NCBI GenBank assembly: GCA_021646465.1
Contig: SOET01000026.1
Coordinates: forward strand, 1 to 61,776
DNA from: Candidatus Kuenenia hertensis
GTDB taxonomy: Bacteria > Planctomycetota > Brocadiia > Brocadiales > Brocadiaceae
Direction: 5' to 3'
DNA length: 61,776 nt
Part shown: positions 26,346 through 35,356 of the stretch, piece by piece
Layout of the letters: each line of letters starts with the position of its first letter
How positions within the stretch are numbered: the first letter of the stretch is position 1
The notes under the pieces: generated by a model
What the model saw: the letters and a program-made list of their open reading frames with translations, nothing else
Databases searched by the model: none
What the model was told of the DNA's origin: nothing
Position numbers and translations under genes: made by a program

Positions 26346-28568
26346 TTATAAGGCCTTTTCTATTTTTATTATATCGCAAATTATCTCACTTTCCGGAAGT
26401 TGGATAGTAACTGTATCTCCTACCTTTTTATTGAGGATGCCTTTTCCGATTGGTGAGAGATAGGAGATAATATTTTTGTCAATGTCAACATCCCACGGAC
26501 CTAAGAGTGTATAAGTTTCGAAAGTTTCTTTGATCTTGTTTTTAATAGTTACCTTTGTACCGGGGGAGACGGTTTTTGTTTTTACGTTGTACGGTTCGAT
26601 AAACACCACCTTCTGTAAGTCTGCTTTCAATCGTTCTGCCTTTTCAACCAACTGTGCCTGTTTTTCACGCGCTGCCTGGTATTCCGCATTTTCACGAAGA
26701 TCTCCGCGGCTGATAGCTTCTCCGAGATCGCGTGCGTTTTCTGCAAATTCAATATTCATAATATGGTCGAGTTCCTTCTTTTGCTTCTCGTATCCTTCTC
26801 TTGTAACATAAATTTTATTTTCATCCAATGTTTGTATTTCGGGTTTTTTGATTATCGTGGGAAAACGGTCGCGAATAACACTTTCAACGGAAATTTTAAA
26901 CCAATCTTCCAGGCACTTACTGCTCGAAATTACATTATACATGCCTGCCGCATTGGATTCGTTCAGATGGTTCAGGGCATAATCAGTTCCTTTTTCATCC
27001 AGCAAGCCTTTAATTTTATTAAATGTTGATCTGATAGTGCCGTCGCGTCCCTTTTGCATCTTAAAATAAATATTATTTATCAGTTCGATGAGTTGAATGA
27101 AAAGTGTTCCGGAATCAATATTTGCGTAAAGATTCGGGAAACGTCCGTAAAAATTGTTCTTGCAAAACCAGAAATAATGTTCCGGGTATGCATTGAAATG
27201 CGAAAATAATTTTTGCGATAAACTATTTAACGTATCCTGCATATCATCATTGAGAAGTTCTTTAATGATAAATTCCCAAAGCTGGTTAGTTTGATCAAAA
27301 AATAAACATACAAATTTATCTTGCCAGTTTTCCTGGTATATTTTTTTAATAATACTAAGAACGTGTTTTTTATACTCTAATATACTTATGTTATCGATTA
27401 GCTGTGGCAGATTATCTGAATTATGTATAACAGTTTCAATCATGTAGTTGTAATTAACCTGATTTTCATTCAGAATGTTTTGTACTTGTTCGGCAAGGAA
27501 AAGACATTCAATAACAGCGGAAGGATTTGTTTCCTTTAATTTTTCGGCTTCTTGCGTAAACATCGTCATTATTTCATGCAGGGTTTCTTTGCAATGTTCA
27601 GTGGTTTTTGACTCCGTGATGTATTTTCTGGTTGACTCTATTTCTTTGTAAATCTCCCTGCATTGGCAGAGTTTGTTAATAATTTCCTGATGAGGAGTCA
27701 ATGGAGTCGTTCTGATTTCCAGAAGAGCAGTAGTTGGTGTGCCTTCAGTGAATTGGATATAGGGGTCTTTTAGTATCAGTTTTTTCGTCTTTGTCCACCA
27801 TTTGCTCCATGCGGATTGCGGTATGACGCCTGACAAAAGCTGTTCTTTTATCATATTTACCGTGGCTTTACCTTGAAAATGTTTTAGTGTGAGCCTAATC
27901 AAGCCCACAGGATTTTCATCAATCATTTTGTTCAAAATGTCTTTTTGGGAATACATCATTGCCAGTAAACTATCATTTTCCAGTTTCTGTAAAATATCAG
28001 AGGCGAGATCTAGGGAGATTCCATGGTTGTTTTTTTTCTCAAAATCAATGCAGATTTTTTCTCCCTCCGGATCAAAAGACGCCACTTTGCCAACGCCCCA
28101 GCTCTTGTGATACACGTAGTCTCCTTGCTCGAACATGAAATATTTTTCCAGTTTTTTAATTGATCCGGCAATATCCGGAGATGTTTCAATATTCGACTTG
28201 TCAATTAATAGTTTTGCATACGGTTTTTCTTTGTAAATGTTGGCGTAACAATTGGCAAATTTCGCAGCAAGTGCTTTTTCTCTCGGATAATATTTCAATA
28301 TGTGCTTTAATACTTCTAAAAGATCCTGGTACGCATTTCTCTCCTTGTAATAAGACTCCAACATGATGAGGAAATCATGTGCGAACCTCTTTTCTTTTTT
28401 TATAAGTAAACCGATAATATGAAAAAGTGGCTTTTTGTCTTTGATTTCTGATTCAACAATGTCAAGCCATAGTTCTTCAAGTTTATCGTATTGCTCTGTA
28501 TTGACTAAATGTTCCAGTTCGTTTTTATTCATAATAGTACGATTAATGGTGGAAAGTTCTTTGAGCAT
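26346..28568 (-). CDS. greA: Giant GreA-type transcript cleavage factor with long N-terminal extension
   Basis: The 740-residue protein ends with a complete GreA/GreB module (about 586-740): coiled-coil hairpin with tip GDLRENAEY, carrying the catalytic Asp and Glu, and a C-terminal FKBP-like domain (YLSPIGKGILNKKVGDTVTI). The N-terminal 585 residues are mostly helical, with a small SH3/CarD-like segment (about 148-195; GDYVYHKSWGVGKVASFDPEG). Ordinary GreA has about 158 residues; fused forms of about 700 are known from Chlamydia, so this fits the PVC group. Gre factors rescue backtracked RNA polymerase. AGGAG lies 8 nt before the ATG. The gene is monocistronic. Confidence 0.88.
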   Translation of the reverse strand: MLKELSTINRTIMNKNELEHLVNTEQYDKLEELWLDIVESEIKDKKPLFHIIGLLIKKEKRFAHDFLIMLESYYKERNAYQDLLEVLKHILKYYPREKALAAKFANCYANIYKEKPYAKLLIDKSNIETSPDIAGSIKKLEKYFMFEQGDYVYHKSWGVGKVASFDPEGEKICIDFEKKNNHGISLDLASDILQKLENDSLLAMMYSQKDILNKMIDENPVGLIRLTLKHFQGKATVNMIKEQLLSGVIPQSAWSKWWTKTKKLILKDPYIQFTEGTPTTALLEIRTTPLTPHQEIINKLCQCREIYKEIESTRKYITESKTTEHCKETLHEIMTMFTQEAEKLKETNPSAVIECLFLAEQVQNILNENQVNYNYMIETVIHNSDNLPQLIDNISILEYKKHVLSIIKKIYQENWQDKFVCLFFDQTNQLWEFIIKELLNDDMQDTLNSLSQKLFSHFNAYPEHYFWFCKNNFYGRFPNLYANIDSGTLFIQLIELINNIYFKMQKGRDGTIRSTFNKIKGLLDEKGTDYALNHLNESNAAGMYNVISSSKCLEDWFKISVESVIRDRFPTIIKKPEIQTLDENKIYVTREGYEKQKKELDHIMNIEFAENARDLGEAISRGDLRENAEYQAAREKQAQLVEKAERLKADLQKVVFIEPYNVKTKTVSPGTKVTIKNKIKETFETYTLLGPWDVDIDKNIISYLSPIGKGILNKKVGDTVTIQLPESEIICDIIKIEKAL

Positions 28569-28703
28569 TCTCTTTTCTCCTGATTTTATTATATTACCCT
28601 ATAATTATCGTATAAATATTTTATAATGAAAAAAGTATTACCTATCATAATATTGATAATAGCCATTTAAATCAATACTGTTTATCTATTTTAGGAAAAT
28701 GGT

Positions 28704-30038
28704 ATGAGTACAAGCAAAATATCAAGAGAAGATGCCCGGCAAATTTATTTTGCGGGGTTGCATTCTGTCGAAGCAGACGCCTGCATACAAAAATGCATGG
28801 AGGTAAAGGGCAATTGTATTAATATTAAAGGAAAAAAAACTTACAATCTCGATAAGTATAATAATATTTATCTTACTGGATTTGGGAAGGTAAGTGGTTT
28901 TATGGCCGCTGCTGTGGAAAAACTATTGGGGGACAGGATAAAAAAGGGTATTGTAAATGTTCGCTATGGTTATACTACACCATGCAAATACGTTAAACTT
29001 AATTCAGCCGGCCATCCGATTCCTGATGTTGCGGGTATTAATGGGACAAAAGAAATTGTTGATATTGCAAAAAAAGCAAGTGAAAACGATCTTGTGTTCT
29101 GTTTGATATCTGGCGGTGGATCGGCGCTGTTCGAATTGCCCTATGAAGGAATTTCCCTGGAAGAGATCAGGGATCTTACCGCAATGTTATTGAAATGTGG
29201 AGCTACTATTGATGAGATGAATGCTATACGCAAACATCTTTCGAGGGTAAAAGGAGGACGTTTTGCGAAATTGTGCAAGGCAGAGATTGTATCTGTTATA
29301 TTGTCAGATGTTATAAATGATCCATTGGACACGATTGCCTCTGGTGCGACTTCTCCTGATTCCAGTACTTTTTTGGACTGTGAAAGGATTTTGAACAAGT
29401 ATGATTTGTATAAAAAGATTCCTGCTTCCATAAGGAAACATGTTCAAAGCGGGCTTCATGGTAGCATAGAAGAAACGCCGAAGCCTGGCGATAAAATATT
29501 TGCCAGGGTAAACAATATTATCGTAGGCAATAACCGTACGGCATTAGTCGCATCAAAAGAAAAAGGACAACAATTGGGGTATAATACGCTTATTCTCTCT
29601 TCGTGTATAAAAGGTGAGGCAAAGGAAATAGCGAAAGTTTTTGGCGCTATTGCGAGGGAAATTCATTTTTCCGGTTACCCTGTTAAACGTCCTGCATGTA
29701 TTATTGCAGGAGGTGAATCCACGGTAACGGTAAAAGGCGATGGTTTGGGAGGAAGGAATCAGGAATTTTCCCTGTCCGCCGCAATGGAAATTGACGGATT
29801 GGCGGATACCGTTATATTGAGTGCGGGCACGGATGGTACGGATGGTGGCACTGATGCCGCAGGAGCGATGGTGGATGGGACTACAATTATGAATGCAAAG
29901 AGTAAAAAATTAAATCCGGAAAAATATCTTTCCAATAATGATTCATTTTCTTTTTTCAAGGAGACAAATGAACTAATTGTCACAGGCCCAACAAAGACAA
30001 ATGTGATGGATATTATGCTATTGCTTGTTAATAAATAG
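28704..30038 (+). CDS. Glycerate 2-kinase (MOFRL family)
   Basis: The 444-residue protein has an N-terminal DUF4147-type domain with SGGGSALFELPYEGISLEE, AIRKHLSRVKGGRFA and a SDVINDPLDTIASGATSPD loop, and a C-terminal MOFRL domain (GGRNQEFSLSAAM, SAGTDGTDGGTDAAGAMVD). Members phosphorylate glycerate to 2-phosphoglycerate; older annotations call them hydroxypyruvate reductase (TtuD). AGGAAA precedes the ATG. It stands alone between the divergent greA and a convergent operon, so the pathway context (serine or glycolate salvage) is not visible. Confidence 0.9.
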   Translation: MSTSKISREDARQIYFAGLHSVEADACIQKCMEVKGNCINIKGKKTYNLDKYNNIYLTGFGKVSGFMAAAVEKLLGDRIKKGIVNVRYGYTTPCKYVKLNSAGHPIPDVAGINGTKEIVDIAKKASENDLVFCLISGGGSALFELPYEGISLEEIRDLTAMLLKCGATIDEMNAIRKHLSRVKGGRFAKLCKAEIVSVILSDVINDPLDTIASGATSPDSSTFLDCERILNKYDLYKKIPASIRKHVQSGLHGSIEETPKPGDKIFARVNNIIVGNNRTALVASKEKGQQLGYNTLILSSCIKGEAKEIAKVFGAIAREIHFSGYPVKRPACIIAGGESTVTVKGDGLGGRNQEFSLSAAMEIDGLADTVILSAGTDGTDGGTDAAGAMVDGTTIMNAKSKKLNPEKYLSNNDSFSFFKETNELIVTGPTKTNVMDIMLLLVNK

Positions 30039-30043
30039 TTTGG

Positions 30044-30640
30044 TTATTGGTCAAAAATCCATCCTTCGCTGGATTCTGCCTCATATGCACGGTGGGAAGA
30101 GTCTTTGGTCATGCCGTGTTCTATCAGCTTCCATCGATCCGCCTCTTTTTTATATGTAATTTTATAAGAATAGTCGATCATTCTCCAGCGCCAGAAGAAA
30201 AAATGAGATATGCCCGTTACAAATATTTCGAGTTGTTTTGCATCAGGGTCTATATCTTCAAACATCGCGACACAATATTTTGTGGTATTTGTTGCTAATT
30301 CTCCCTTTGCAATAGAAGCATACTGGTATTTTTTGCCCTCAAAATAGTCTTCATCGAGTTCTTTTACCCGTTCCATAAGTTCCGGGTAATATGTATCGGT
30401 GTATTTTTCTCCCGAATCCGTTTTCAGAAATACTTCTATCGGCACCAGGATTGTTTTGTCGATAGTGTTTTTTAAATTATAAAACCAGATAATGTAGCAT
30501 AACTCTCCTTTTGTTTCTTTATTATGTACATATGTTTTTGGTGCGCACCACGAGAAATCAAGCGGTGAAGCATATGTTTTATTTACCATGCCTATTAAGA
30601 TCAGGAACGGAAACATCCAGAAAAAATATTTCGGTTTCAA
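30044..30640 (-). CDS. Secreted protein of unknown function
   Basis: I do not recognise a family. From TTG 30640 (AAAGGAA 7 nt upstream) the protein is 198 residues, with signal peptide MKPKYFFWMFPFLILIGMVN and cleavage near TYA-SP. The mature part is rich in Tyr, Trp and Lys, with a beta-like YNLKNTIDKTILVPIEVFLKT and a hydrophobic FVTGISHFFFWRWRMIDYSY stretch. It begins 4 nt after the stop of the Reeler-like gene and is the last gene of the FHA-protease operon, so it may act with these exported proteins. Other in-frame starts (ATG 30697, ATG 30616) exist. Confidence 0.55.
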   Translation of the reverse strand: MKPKYFFWMFPFLILIGMVNKTYASPLDFSWCAPKTYVHNKETKGELCYIIWFYNLKNTIDKTILVPIEVFLKTDSGEKYTDTYYPELMERVKELDEDYFEGKKYQYASIAKGELATNTTKYCVAMFEDIDPDAKQLEIFVTGISHFFFWRWRMIDYSYKITYKKEADRWKLIEHGMTKDSSHRAYEAESSEGWIFDQ

Positions 30641-30644
30641 AGGG

Positions 30645-31331
30645 TTATTCCTTTCTCGATAGTTGAATTTTTGTGTTGCGTGGTTTTTTTGGTGCAACTA
30701 TGATATTTCTCGTTGCGCTGTAAACGTAATCACCCATCGCGGTTCCGTCATTGTCAGCTTCCAGTCCCACGGCAAAGAACCTTACGGGGTTGGCTATCCA
30801 AAAATCTTCAGGAGGCGCTTGCCATTTTACATGCCAGTATTTACGGTTTGTACCCTTTTTTGTGTGTGTTGCGTAAAGGCCACCCGCTTCCACTTGTGTA
30901 TCGTCGTCGTTTCCAACGTTAATGAAGGTTCCTACTAATCGGTTAAAATATCTGTCTTGTGCGGCAATCTGAAATCCGTGATAATAGGTGTCTGTCTTTT
31001 TAAAGGATACCAATATATCAACAATTTCTCCCGGTTCGCACGTGTCTAACACAAATAACATAAATTTACCTTTTCCAGAACCGACCGTGTATTGATAGTG
31101 GCACCCTAGAATATTGCATGTAGCAAAGGCAGGAGGATAAAGCTGCACACCGTCTTTGGTTTTCGCAGCACCTACGCATGCCAAAGGCGCTCCATCGGAA
31201 TTGGCAGATGTATGTTGTGATAGTAATATAAATACGGAAATAAGAACTACAATGAAAGAATAAAATACCACTTGCGGAGAAGTGAGAAAAAACAAATTAA
31301 GTGCTCTTTTGTACAAAGAAAAAGATTTCAT
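30645..31331 (-). CDS. Secreted protein with Reeler-like domain
   Basis: The 228-residue protein has a hydrophobic segment (about 22-40) then a domain that follows the Reeler pattern: DGAPLACVG start, GFQIAAQD, LVGTFINVG, a THTKKGTNRKYWHVKWQAP stretch, NPVRFFAVGLE. Reeler domains are best known from animals but also occur in bacterial surface proteins. A CNILGCH sequence (C-x4-C-H) could bind heme c in an anammox cell, but may be only a disulfide and a His. The protease gene overlaps it by 4 nt, so both are probably co-translated. Assignment is by pattern, not search. Confidence 0.55.
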   Translation of the reverse strand: MKSFSLYKRALNLFFLTSPQVVFYSFIVVLISVFILLSQHTSANSDGAPLACVGAAKTKDGVQLYPPAFATCNILGCHYQYTVGSGKGKFMLFVLDTCEPGEIVDILVSFKKTDTYYHGFQIAAQDRYFNRLVGTFINVGNDDDTQVEAGGLYATHTKKGTNRKYWHVKWQAPPEDFWIANPVRFFAVGLEADNDGTAMGDYVYSATRNIIVAPKKPRNTKIQLSRKE

Positions 31332-32695
31332 TTATTTTTATCCTTTACGTTTACAGAAACTGATCTGAGAAGCTCTAAACCATAGCGTATTGGCACGCCG
31401 AAATTGGACCCTCTGAATCCGGGAAAGATTCCATAATTAATCCCTATTACCTTGCCTTTTTTATTAAATATGGGACCACCGCTGCCGCCAAACGTTGTTT
31501 GAGCATCATATACAATCCTATTATGCATAATGTCACTTAAATGTCCTTGCGTTGCAAGTGGTTTAATAAAACCGAACTTGGAAAGTTCCTCGACTAAAGG
31601 AAGAAAAGGCATATTGATAAATTGCCTCACCAATTCCGGATCCATTTTCGCGAAAATGGCTTTTATTCCCGCGGGATATCCTAACAATAATATTGGCTCT
31701 CCAACCACGGCCCCCTTGCCCGTCGTATCTAATTCATGTACCGGAATCTTTTTGCCGGCCGTATCAATGCGCAGTAGCGCAACATCCACCTCTTTTGAAA
31801 CGGCTTCAACAGTTAATGGAAACGGTTCTTTAATTCCGGGGAAAAAAGCCCTGAAAATTTCAAATTTTGGCTTAATCCGTGTGTCTAAATATGAATCGGG
31901 AAGGGTTTCAAGTTCCCACCAGGGTTCAGCAACGTGGCGATTAGTTATAATGAAACCATCGGAACTCACCAAAAAGCCGGTGCCCGTATATTCATTCATG
32001 CCGGACCTTCTCCCCATCATATAAAGTGGTTCTCCGGTTTCTTCATCGTAGTAGGAGAATGCGCCCTGGACAAGGCATACACCCCCAGTATACTTTCTTA
32101 TTATATTTTCCGCAATAGAACTTTCAAGTTCGAGTATTCTTACTTTTTCAGCGGTTTTTGTCAATTTGATGTTTTGAATATAAAAATATGCTACCACGAT
32201 GCCGATAAAGATGGCAAGTGAGATAAAAATACGTAATTTAAGATGATGGGGAGTTTGGGTATAGATTTCCCATAAAAGATGTTTAAAGAATCCTGTTGCA
32301 GTGGTAAAACGTCCTTTGTGGGAAGTGATTGCAATTCCGATAGAGTCTTCCAGCATTTCAGACCATGGTTTGCAAACACCATGTTCATCCATTTTTACGC
32401 GAAATCGTACTTTCGGCCCGCCTTCTCCAAATTCGATCAAATCACCGTCTTTTAGTATAATTTCACGAATTAATCTATGATTAACGAGTGTACCTTTTGA
32501 ACTTCCTTTATCTGTTAAACGATAATTGCATTCTTTTCGTTTTATTTCGGCATGAAAATTTGAAGTGTTCGGGTCTTCTTTTGGATTGAATTTAATATCA
32601 TTTGAAGCATCGGTACCAATAGTTATCTTTTCGGAAGCAAATACTTCTGTTTTCCCACGGTGGCTGCCTGATAAAAAGACGAATACTGCTTTCAG
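31328..32695 (-). CDS. FHA domain - membrane helix - trypsin-like serine protease
   Basis: Reading upstream of the first usual start (TTG 32440) the frame continues for 85 codons and encodes a clear FHA domain (KITIGTDASNDIKF, NFHAEIKRKECNYRL, DKGSSKGTLVN, LKDGDLIEFGEG). There is no ATG, GTG or TTG in that stretch; the best start is CTG at 32695, with AAGGGAG about 8 nt upstream, giving 455 residues starting KAVFVFLSG after the initiator. A membrane helix (about 154-175) separates the cytoplasmic FHA from a periplasmic protease with His (TNRHV), Asp (VDVALLRID) and Ser (GGSGGPIF). It could couple phosphothreonine binding inside to proteolysis outside. First gene of a three-gene operon. Confidence 0.8.
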   Translation of the reverse strand: MKAVFVFLSGSHRGKTEVFASEKITIGTDASNDIKFNPKEDPNTSNFHAEIKRKECNYRLTDKGSSKGTLVNHRLIREIILKDGDLIEFGEGGPKVRFRVKMDEHGVCKPWSEMLEDSIGIAITSHKGRFTTATGFFKHLLWEIYTQTPHHLKLRIFISLAIFIGIVVAYFYIQNIKLTKTAEKVRILELESSIAENIIRKYTGGVCLVQGAFSYYDEETGEPLYMMGRRSGMNEYTGTGFLVSSDGFIITNRHVAEPWWELETLPDSYLDTRIKPKFEIFRAFFPGIKEPFPLTVEAVSKEVDVALLRIDTAGKKIPVHELDTTGKGAVVGEPILLLGYPAGIKAIFAKMDPELVRQFINMPFLPLVEELSKFGFIKPLATQGHLSDIMHNRIVYDAQTTFGGSGGPIFNKKGKVIGINYGIFPGFRGSNFGVPIRYGLELLRSVSVNVKDKNK

Positions 32696-32800
32696 GGCAA
32701 TTTCTCCCTTGCTTTACAAAGGTAAAAATGAATTAAAAGTACCAAGAGTTTTTGCCGGAAAATCTTAGTATTTTTAAGGCAATTATACAATAAGGGATTT

Positions 32801-33169
32801 TTATGTCAATGTTTGTAAGTGCTTGTTTATTTCGCTTATCAGAGTTTCTTTGGTGAATGGTTTTTCCAGGAAAGATACCTTTCCCAGTGCCTGGAAACAT
32901 TGATACGTTTCTTTATCTAATGAAGATGCCATAATTACGGGCACTTCTTTGTAATGTCGATCTTTCCTCAGCAAAGCAAATAACCTGTCGCCGGTAATAT
33001 TTTCCATCATAATGTCTAATATTACCAGATCATATTTTTTTTCTTTCATTTTTTTGAGTCCTTCTTCGCCGTTAGAAACATAGGTAACCGAGAATGGCTC
33101 GCCATTCAGCATATTCCTGTAAAATTCCTGCATTTCCAGATCGTCTTCTACTATTAATAAATCCTTCAT
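32801..33169 (-). CDS. Single-domain response regulator
   Basis: From ATG 33169 (AAGGA about 9 nt upstream) the protein is a 122-residue receiver: LLIVEDDLEM acidic pair, phosphoacceptor in VILDIMMENITGD, ASS switch residue region, and Lys in EKPFTKE. It has no output domain, so it probably relays phosphate or acts by protein contact. The longer in-frame start (33319) would overlap the upstream kinase gene and is not needed. It lies 55 nt after the kinase, its likely partner. Confidence 0.88.
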   Translation of the reverse strand: MKDLLIVEDDLEMQEFYRNMLNGEPFSVTYVSNGEEGLKKMKEKKYDLVILDIMMENITGDRLFALLRKDRHYKEVPVIMASSLDKETYQCFQALGKVSFLEKPFTKETLISEINKHLQTLT

Positions 33170-33224
33170 AGTTTTCATTCCTTTAAAAATATGAAATTCA
33201 TGTAAAACCATTAAATCATTTGTT

Positions 33225-34859
33225 TCACAGATGATGTATCGGTAATCTGAATATAAATTTTGCTCCTTTTCCTTTGCCGCCTGACTCTGCCCAAATACTG
33301 CCATTATGTAATTCAACAATGTTTTTACTTATTGCGAGACCAATTCCTGAGCCTGGGGCGGAAGAATTTTCCTTGTAAAATTTATCGAAGGCATATTTAA
33401 GCGATTCTTCGCTTAAGCCTTTTCCTGTATCTTTTACCGTTACCACAATACCCTTGGGAGTTAACCTGGCCGATATATCAACCTTTCCATGATCGGTAAA
33501 TTTTATTGCATTTCCCACCACATTAATAAGCAGATAGTAAATTTTTTCCCTGTCGGCGTTCAAAATTATACTGGGAGGTATTTGATGTGTTATTGTATTG
33601 TTTTTTTGTATAGCTATCGGGTTTAACTCGTGGATAACCTGATCTACCAATTCGACGAATGTGAAATCGGATAAATTTAAACGTTCCACTCCTGATTCCA
33701 GTTTAGAGATGTCAAGTACATTTCTGATAATGTTTTTCAAACGGTTCACGTTGTTTTGGAGAAGATGATAAAGATGTAATTCTTTTTCGCCTGAAAGTTC
33801 CTTTTCTGTAACAAAGGAACGCTTATACATATCAATTGCCATTTCCATTTTGGCGACCGGGGTTTTCAATTCATGCGTAACGTCGCGGATTAAATTGTTT
33901 TTTAATTCATCCAGTTTTTTCCTTTCCGTAATATCCCGGCAAAATCCCTCGATTCCGATTATTTTGTTATCTTGCTTGATGGGAATCGCCTCCAAAGACA
34001 ACCACACAACTTTACCTTGTTTGTGAATAACACGGAATTCAAAATCCATCAGAGAGTCCTTCTCGCCATTCAATAATTGAAGAATTTCACACTGCACCCG
34101 ATCTTGATCATCTTGATGACATAAAGAAAGTCCGTTACCATGGTTGTCATAGAAATAATGTACCGAGTAACCCAGTATTTTTTCTACCGAAGGGTTTATT
34201 AAGAAAAATTTACCTTCATTTGTGCATTCGAAAATAATATCGGGAGAACTTTCAACAACTCTTCTGTATCTTTCTTCAGCGTCTTTGATTCTATTGAAAA
34301 GTCGTGTATTTTCAATTGCCATGGCTAATTGTGGTGCAAATTTTGACACAAAATCAACATGTTTTTTTGAATAATACCCTTTACGCTTACTGCCAAAATT
34401 GATGCTGCCAATAATGCGTTCTTTGAATTCAATAGGATATTTTTTTTCGTCGATGTGGAATAATTTTTGATGCTTCATGATGCAACCTTTGTAGACGAGT
34501 GGATAGCCTAATCTTGAACGAATGCCTTCTTTAAACAAGACAGTGTCTGTTGCAAACTGGCTGTTGGCGGTATCGTCTACTATCACAGGACTTCGGGTCT
34601 GCACTACCTTTTCCATTAAACTGTCCTTCATGAGGTACAAATCTCCCTCTTTAATATCAGTGTACTCATACGTTTTTGATAGTACCACAAATGCTTCGTA
34701 TAAAGCATTGTCTTCTGTAATGAGGGTAATGGTTAATCTGTCAAAATCAATTGTTTTTGACAGCTCATTGCTCATGGTTTGATAAACTTCACGAATATCA
34801 AGGCTCGCGAAGATTATTTTATTAATATTAAGAAAAGTGTTTTTGTTGTAAGTAAGCAT
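33225..34859 (-). CDS. GAF-PAS sensor histidine kinase
   Basis: The 544-residue protein lacks membrane helices. It has an N-terminal GAF domain (about 20-190; NKIIFASLDIREVYQTMSNEL, SRLGYPLVYKG, GSINFGS), a PAS domain (about 195-310; SSPDIIFECTNEGKFF), HisKA with VTHELKTPVAKMEMAI near 330, and HATPase with NVVGNAIKF, DTGKGL and SGIGLAISKN. The GAF half closely resembles the GAF domain of the large kinase at 58265 (shared DTA..F.TD..LFKEGI.SRL run). It sits directly downstream of the amt-PII pair but behind a terminator, so a nitrogen role is only a possibility. Confidence 0.9.
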   Translation of the reverse strand: MLTYNKNTFLNINKIIFASLDIREVYQTMSNELSKTIDFDRLTITLITEDNALYEAFVVLSKTYEYTDIKEGDLYLMKDSLMEKVVQTRSPVIVDDTANSQFATDTVLFKEGIRSRLGYPLVYKGCIMKHQKLFHIDEKKYPIEFKERIIGSINFGSKRKGYYSKKHVDFVSKFAPQLAMAIENTRLFNRIKDAEERYRRVVESSPDIIFECTNEGKFFLINPSVEKILGYSVHYFYDNHGNGLSLCHQDDQDRVQCEILQLLNGEKDSLMDFEFRVIHKQGKVVWLSLEAIPIKQDNKIIGIEGFCRDITERKKLDELKNNLIRDVTHELKTPVAKMEMAIDMYKRSFVTEKELSGEKELHLYHLLQNNVNRLKNIIRNVLDISKLESGVERLNLSDFTFVELVDQVIHELNPIAIQKNNTITHQIPPSIILNADREKIYYLLINVVGNAIKFTDHGKVDISARLTPKGIVVTVKDTGKGLSEESLKYAFDKFYKENSSAPGSGIGLAISKNIVELHNGSIWAESGGKGKGAKFIFRLPIHHL

Positions 34860-34867
34860 AAAATAAA

Positions 34868-34902
34868 AGTAGGGTAGGCAATGCCTACCCTACTGTTTTT
34901 TT
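34868..34902. terminator. Strong bidirectional-looking terminator after PII gene
   Basis: AGTAGGGTAGGCA and its reverse complement form a 13-bp stem with a one-base centre (34868-34894), followed on the plus strand by T7 and on the minus strand by ACTTTTATTTT. It should end the amt-PII transcript on the minus strand. Its core GGGT-R-GGC covaries with the hairpin at 44497-44517. Confidence 0.7.
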
Positions 34903-34934
34903 ACAAAATCAGGAAAATAAATGGAAGCCGTTGC

Positions 34935-35273
34935 CTAAACAGCTGCTTCGCCAGTTTCTCCGGTACGTATGCGGTGAATATCATCAATAGTAGAAACAAA
35001 TATTTTTCCATCCCCGATACTTCCCGTTTGTGCCTCTTTCTTGATGCAGTCAATAATTTTGTCCAAGTCCTGATCGGCAACGACGATCTCAATTTTAACC
35101 TTTGCTAACAAGTCCACTCTGTAAGTTCTGCCTCGCCATTGTTCCGTAATTCCTCTCTGTGCTCCATGTCCTTTCACGTCTGTAACAGTCATGCCAGGAT
35201 AGCCCAATTCTTCCAATGAATCTTTAACAATGCTGAGTCTCTCCGGTCGTATTATGGCCTCAATTTTCTTCAT
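34935..35273 (-). CDS. glnK: PII signal transduction protein (GlnB/GlnK family)
   Basis: The 112-residue protein is a full [16 protein letters not shown] start, T-loop from GHGAQRGITEQWRGRTYRVDLL with Tyr51 kept, and the B/C-loop [11 protein letters not shown] with RIRTGE. PII trimers sense ATP/ADP, 2-oxoglutarate and glutamine status and gate Amt channels. It follows the amt gene by 83 nt on the same strand, the classic amtB-glnK pair though with amt first. Tyr51 suggests uridylylation is possible. Confidence 0.96.
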   Translation of the reverse strand: MKKIEAIIRPERLSIVKDSLEELGYPGMTVTDVKGHGAQRGITEQWRGRTYRVDLLAKVKIEIVVADQDLDKIIDCIKKEAQTGSIGDGKIFVSTIDDIHRIRTGETGEAAV

Positions 35274-35356
35274 TAATGATTCTCCTTTAACAATTAAAAA
35301 TGTCCAGATACCTGTTATCTGATCATTTTGTACGTTTTGAACCGTACAATAGCAAA

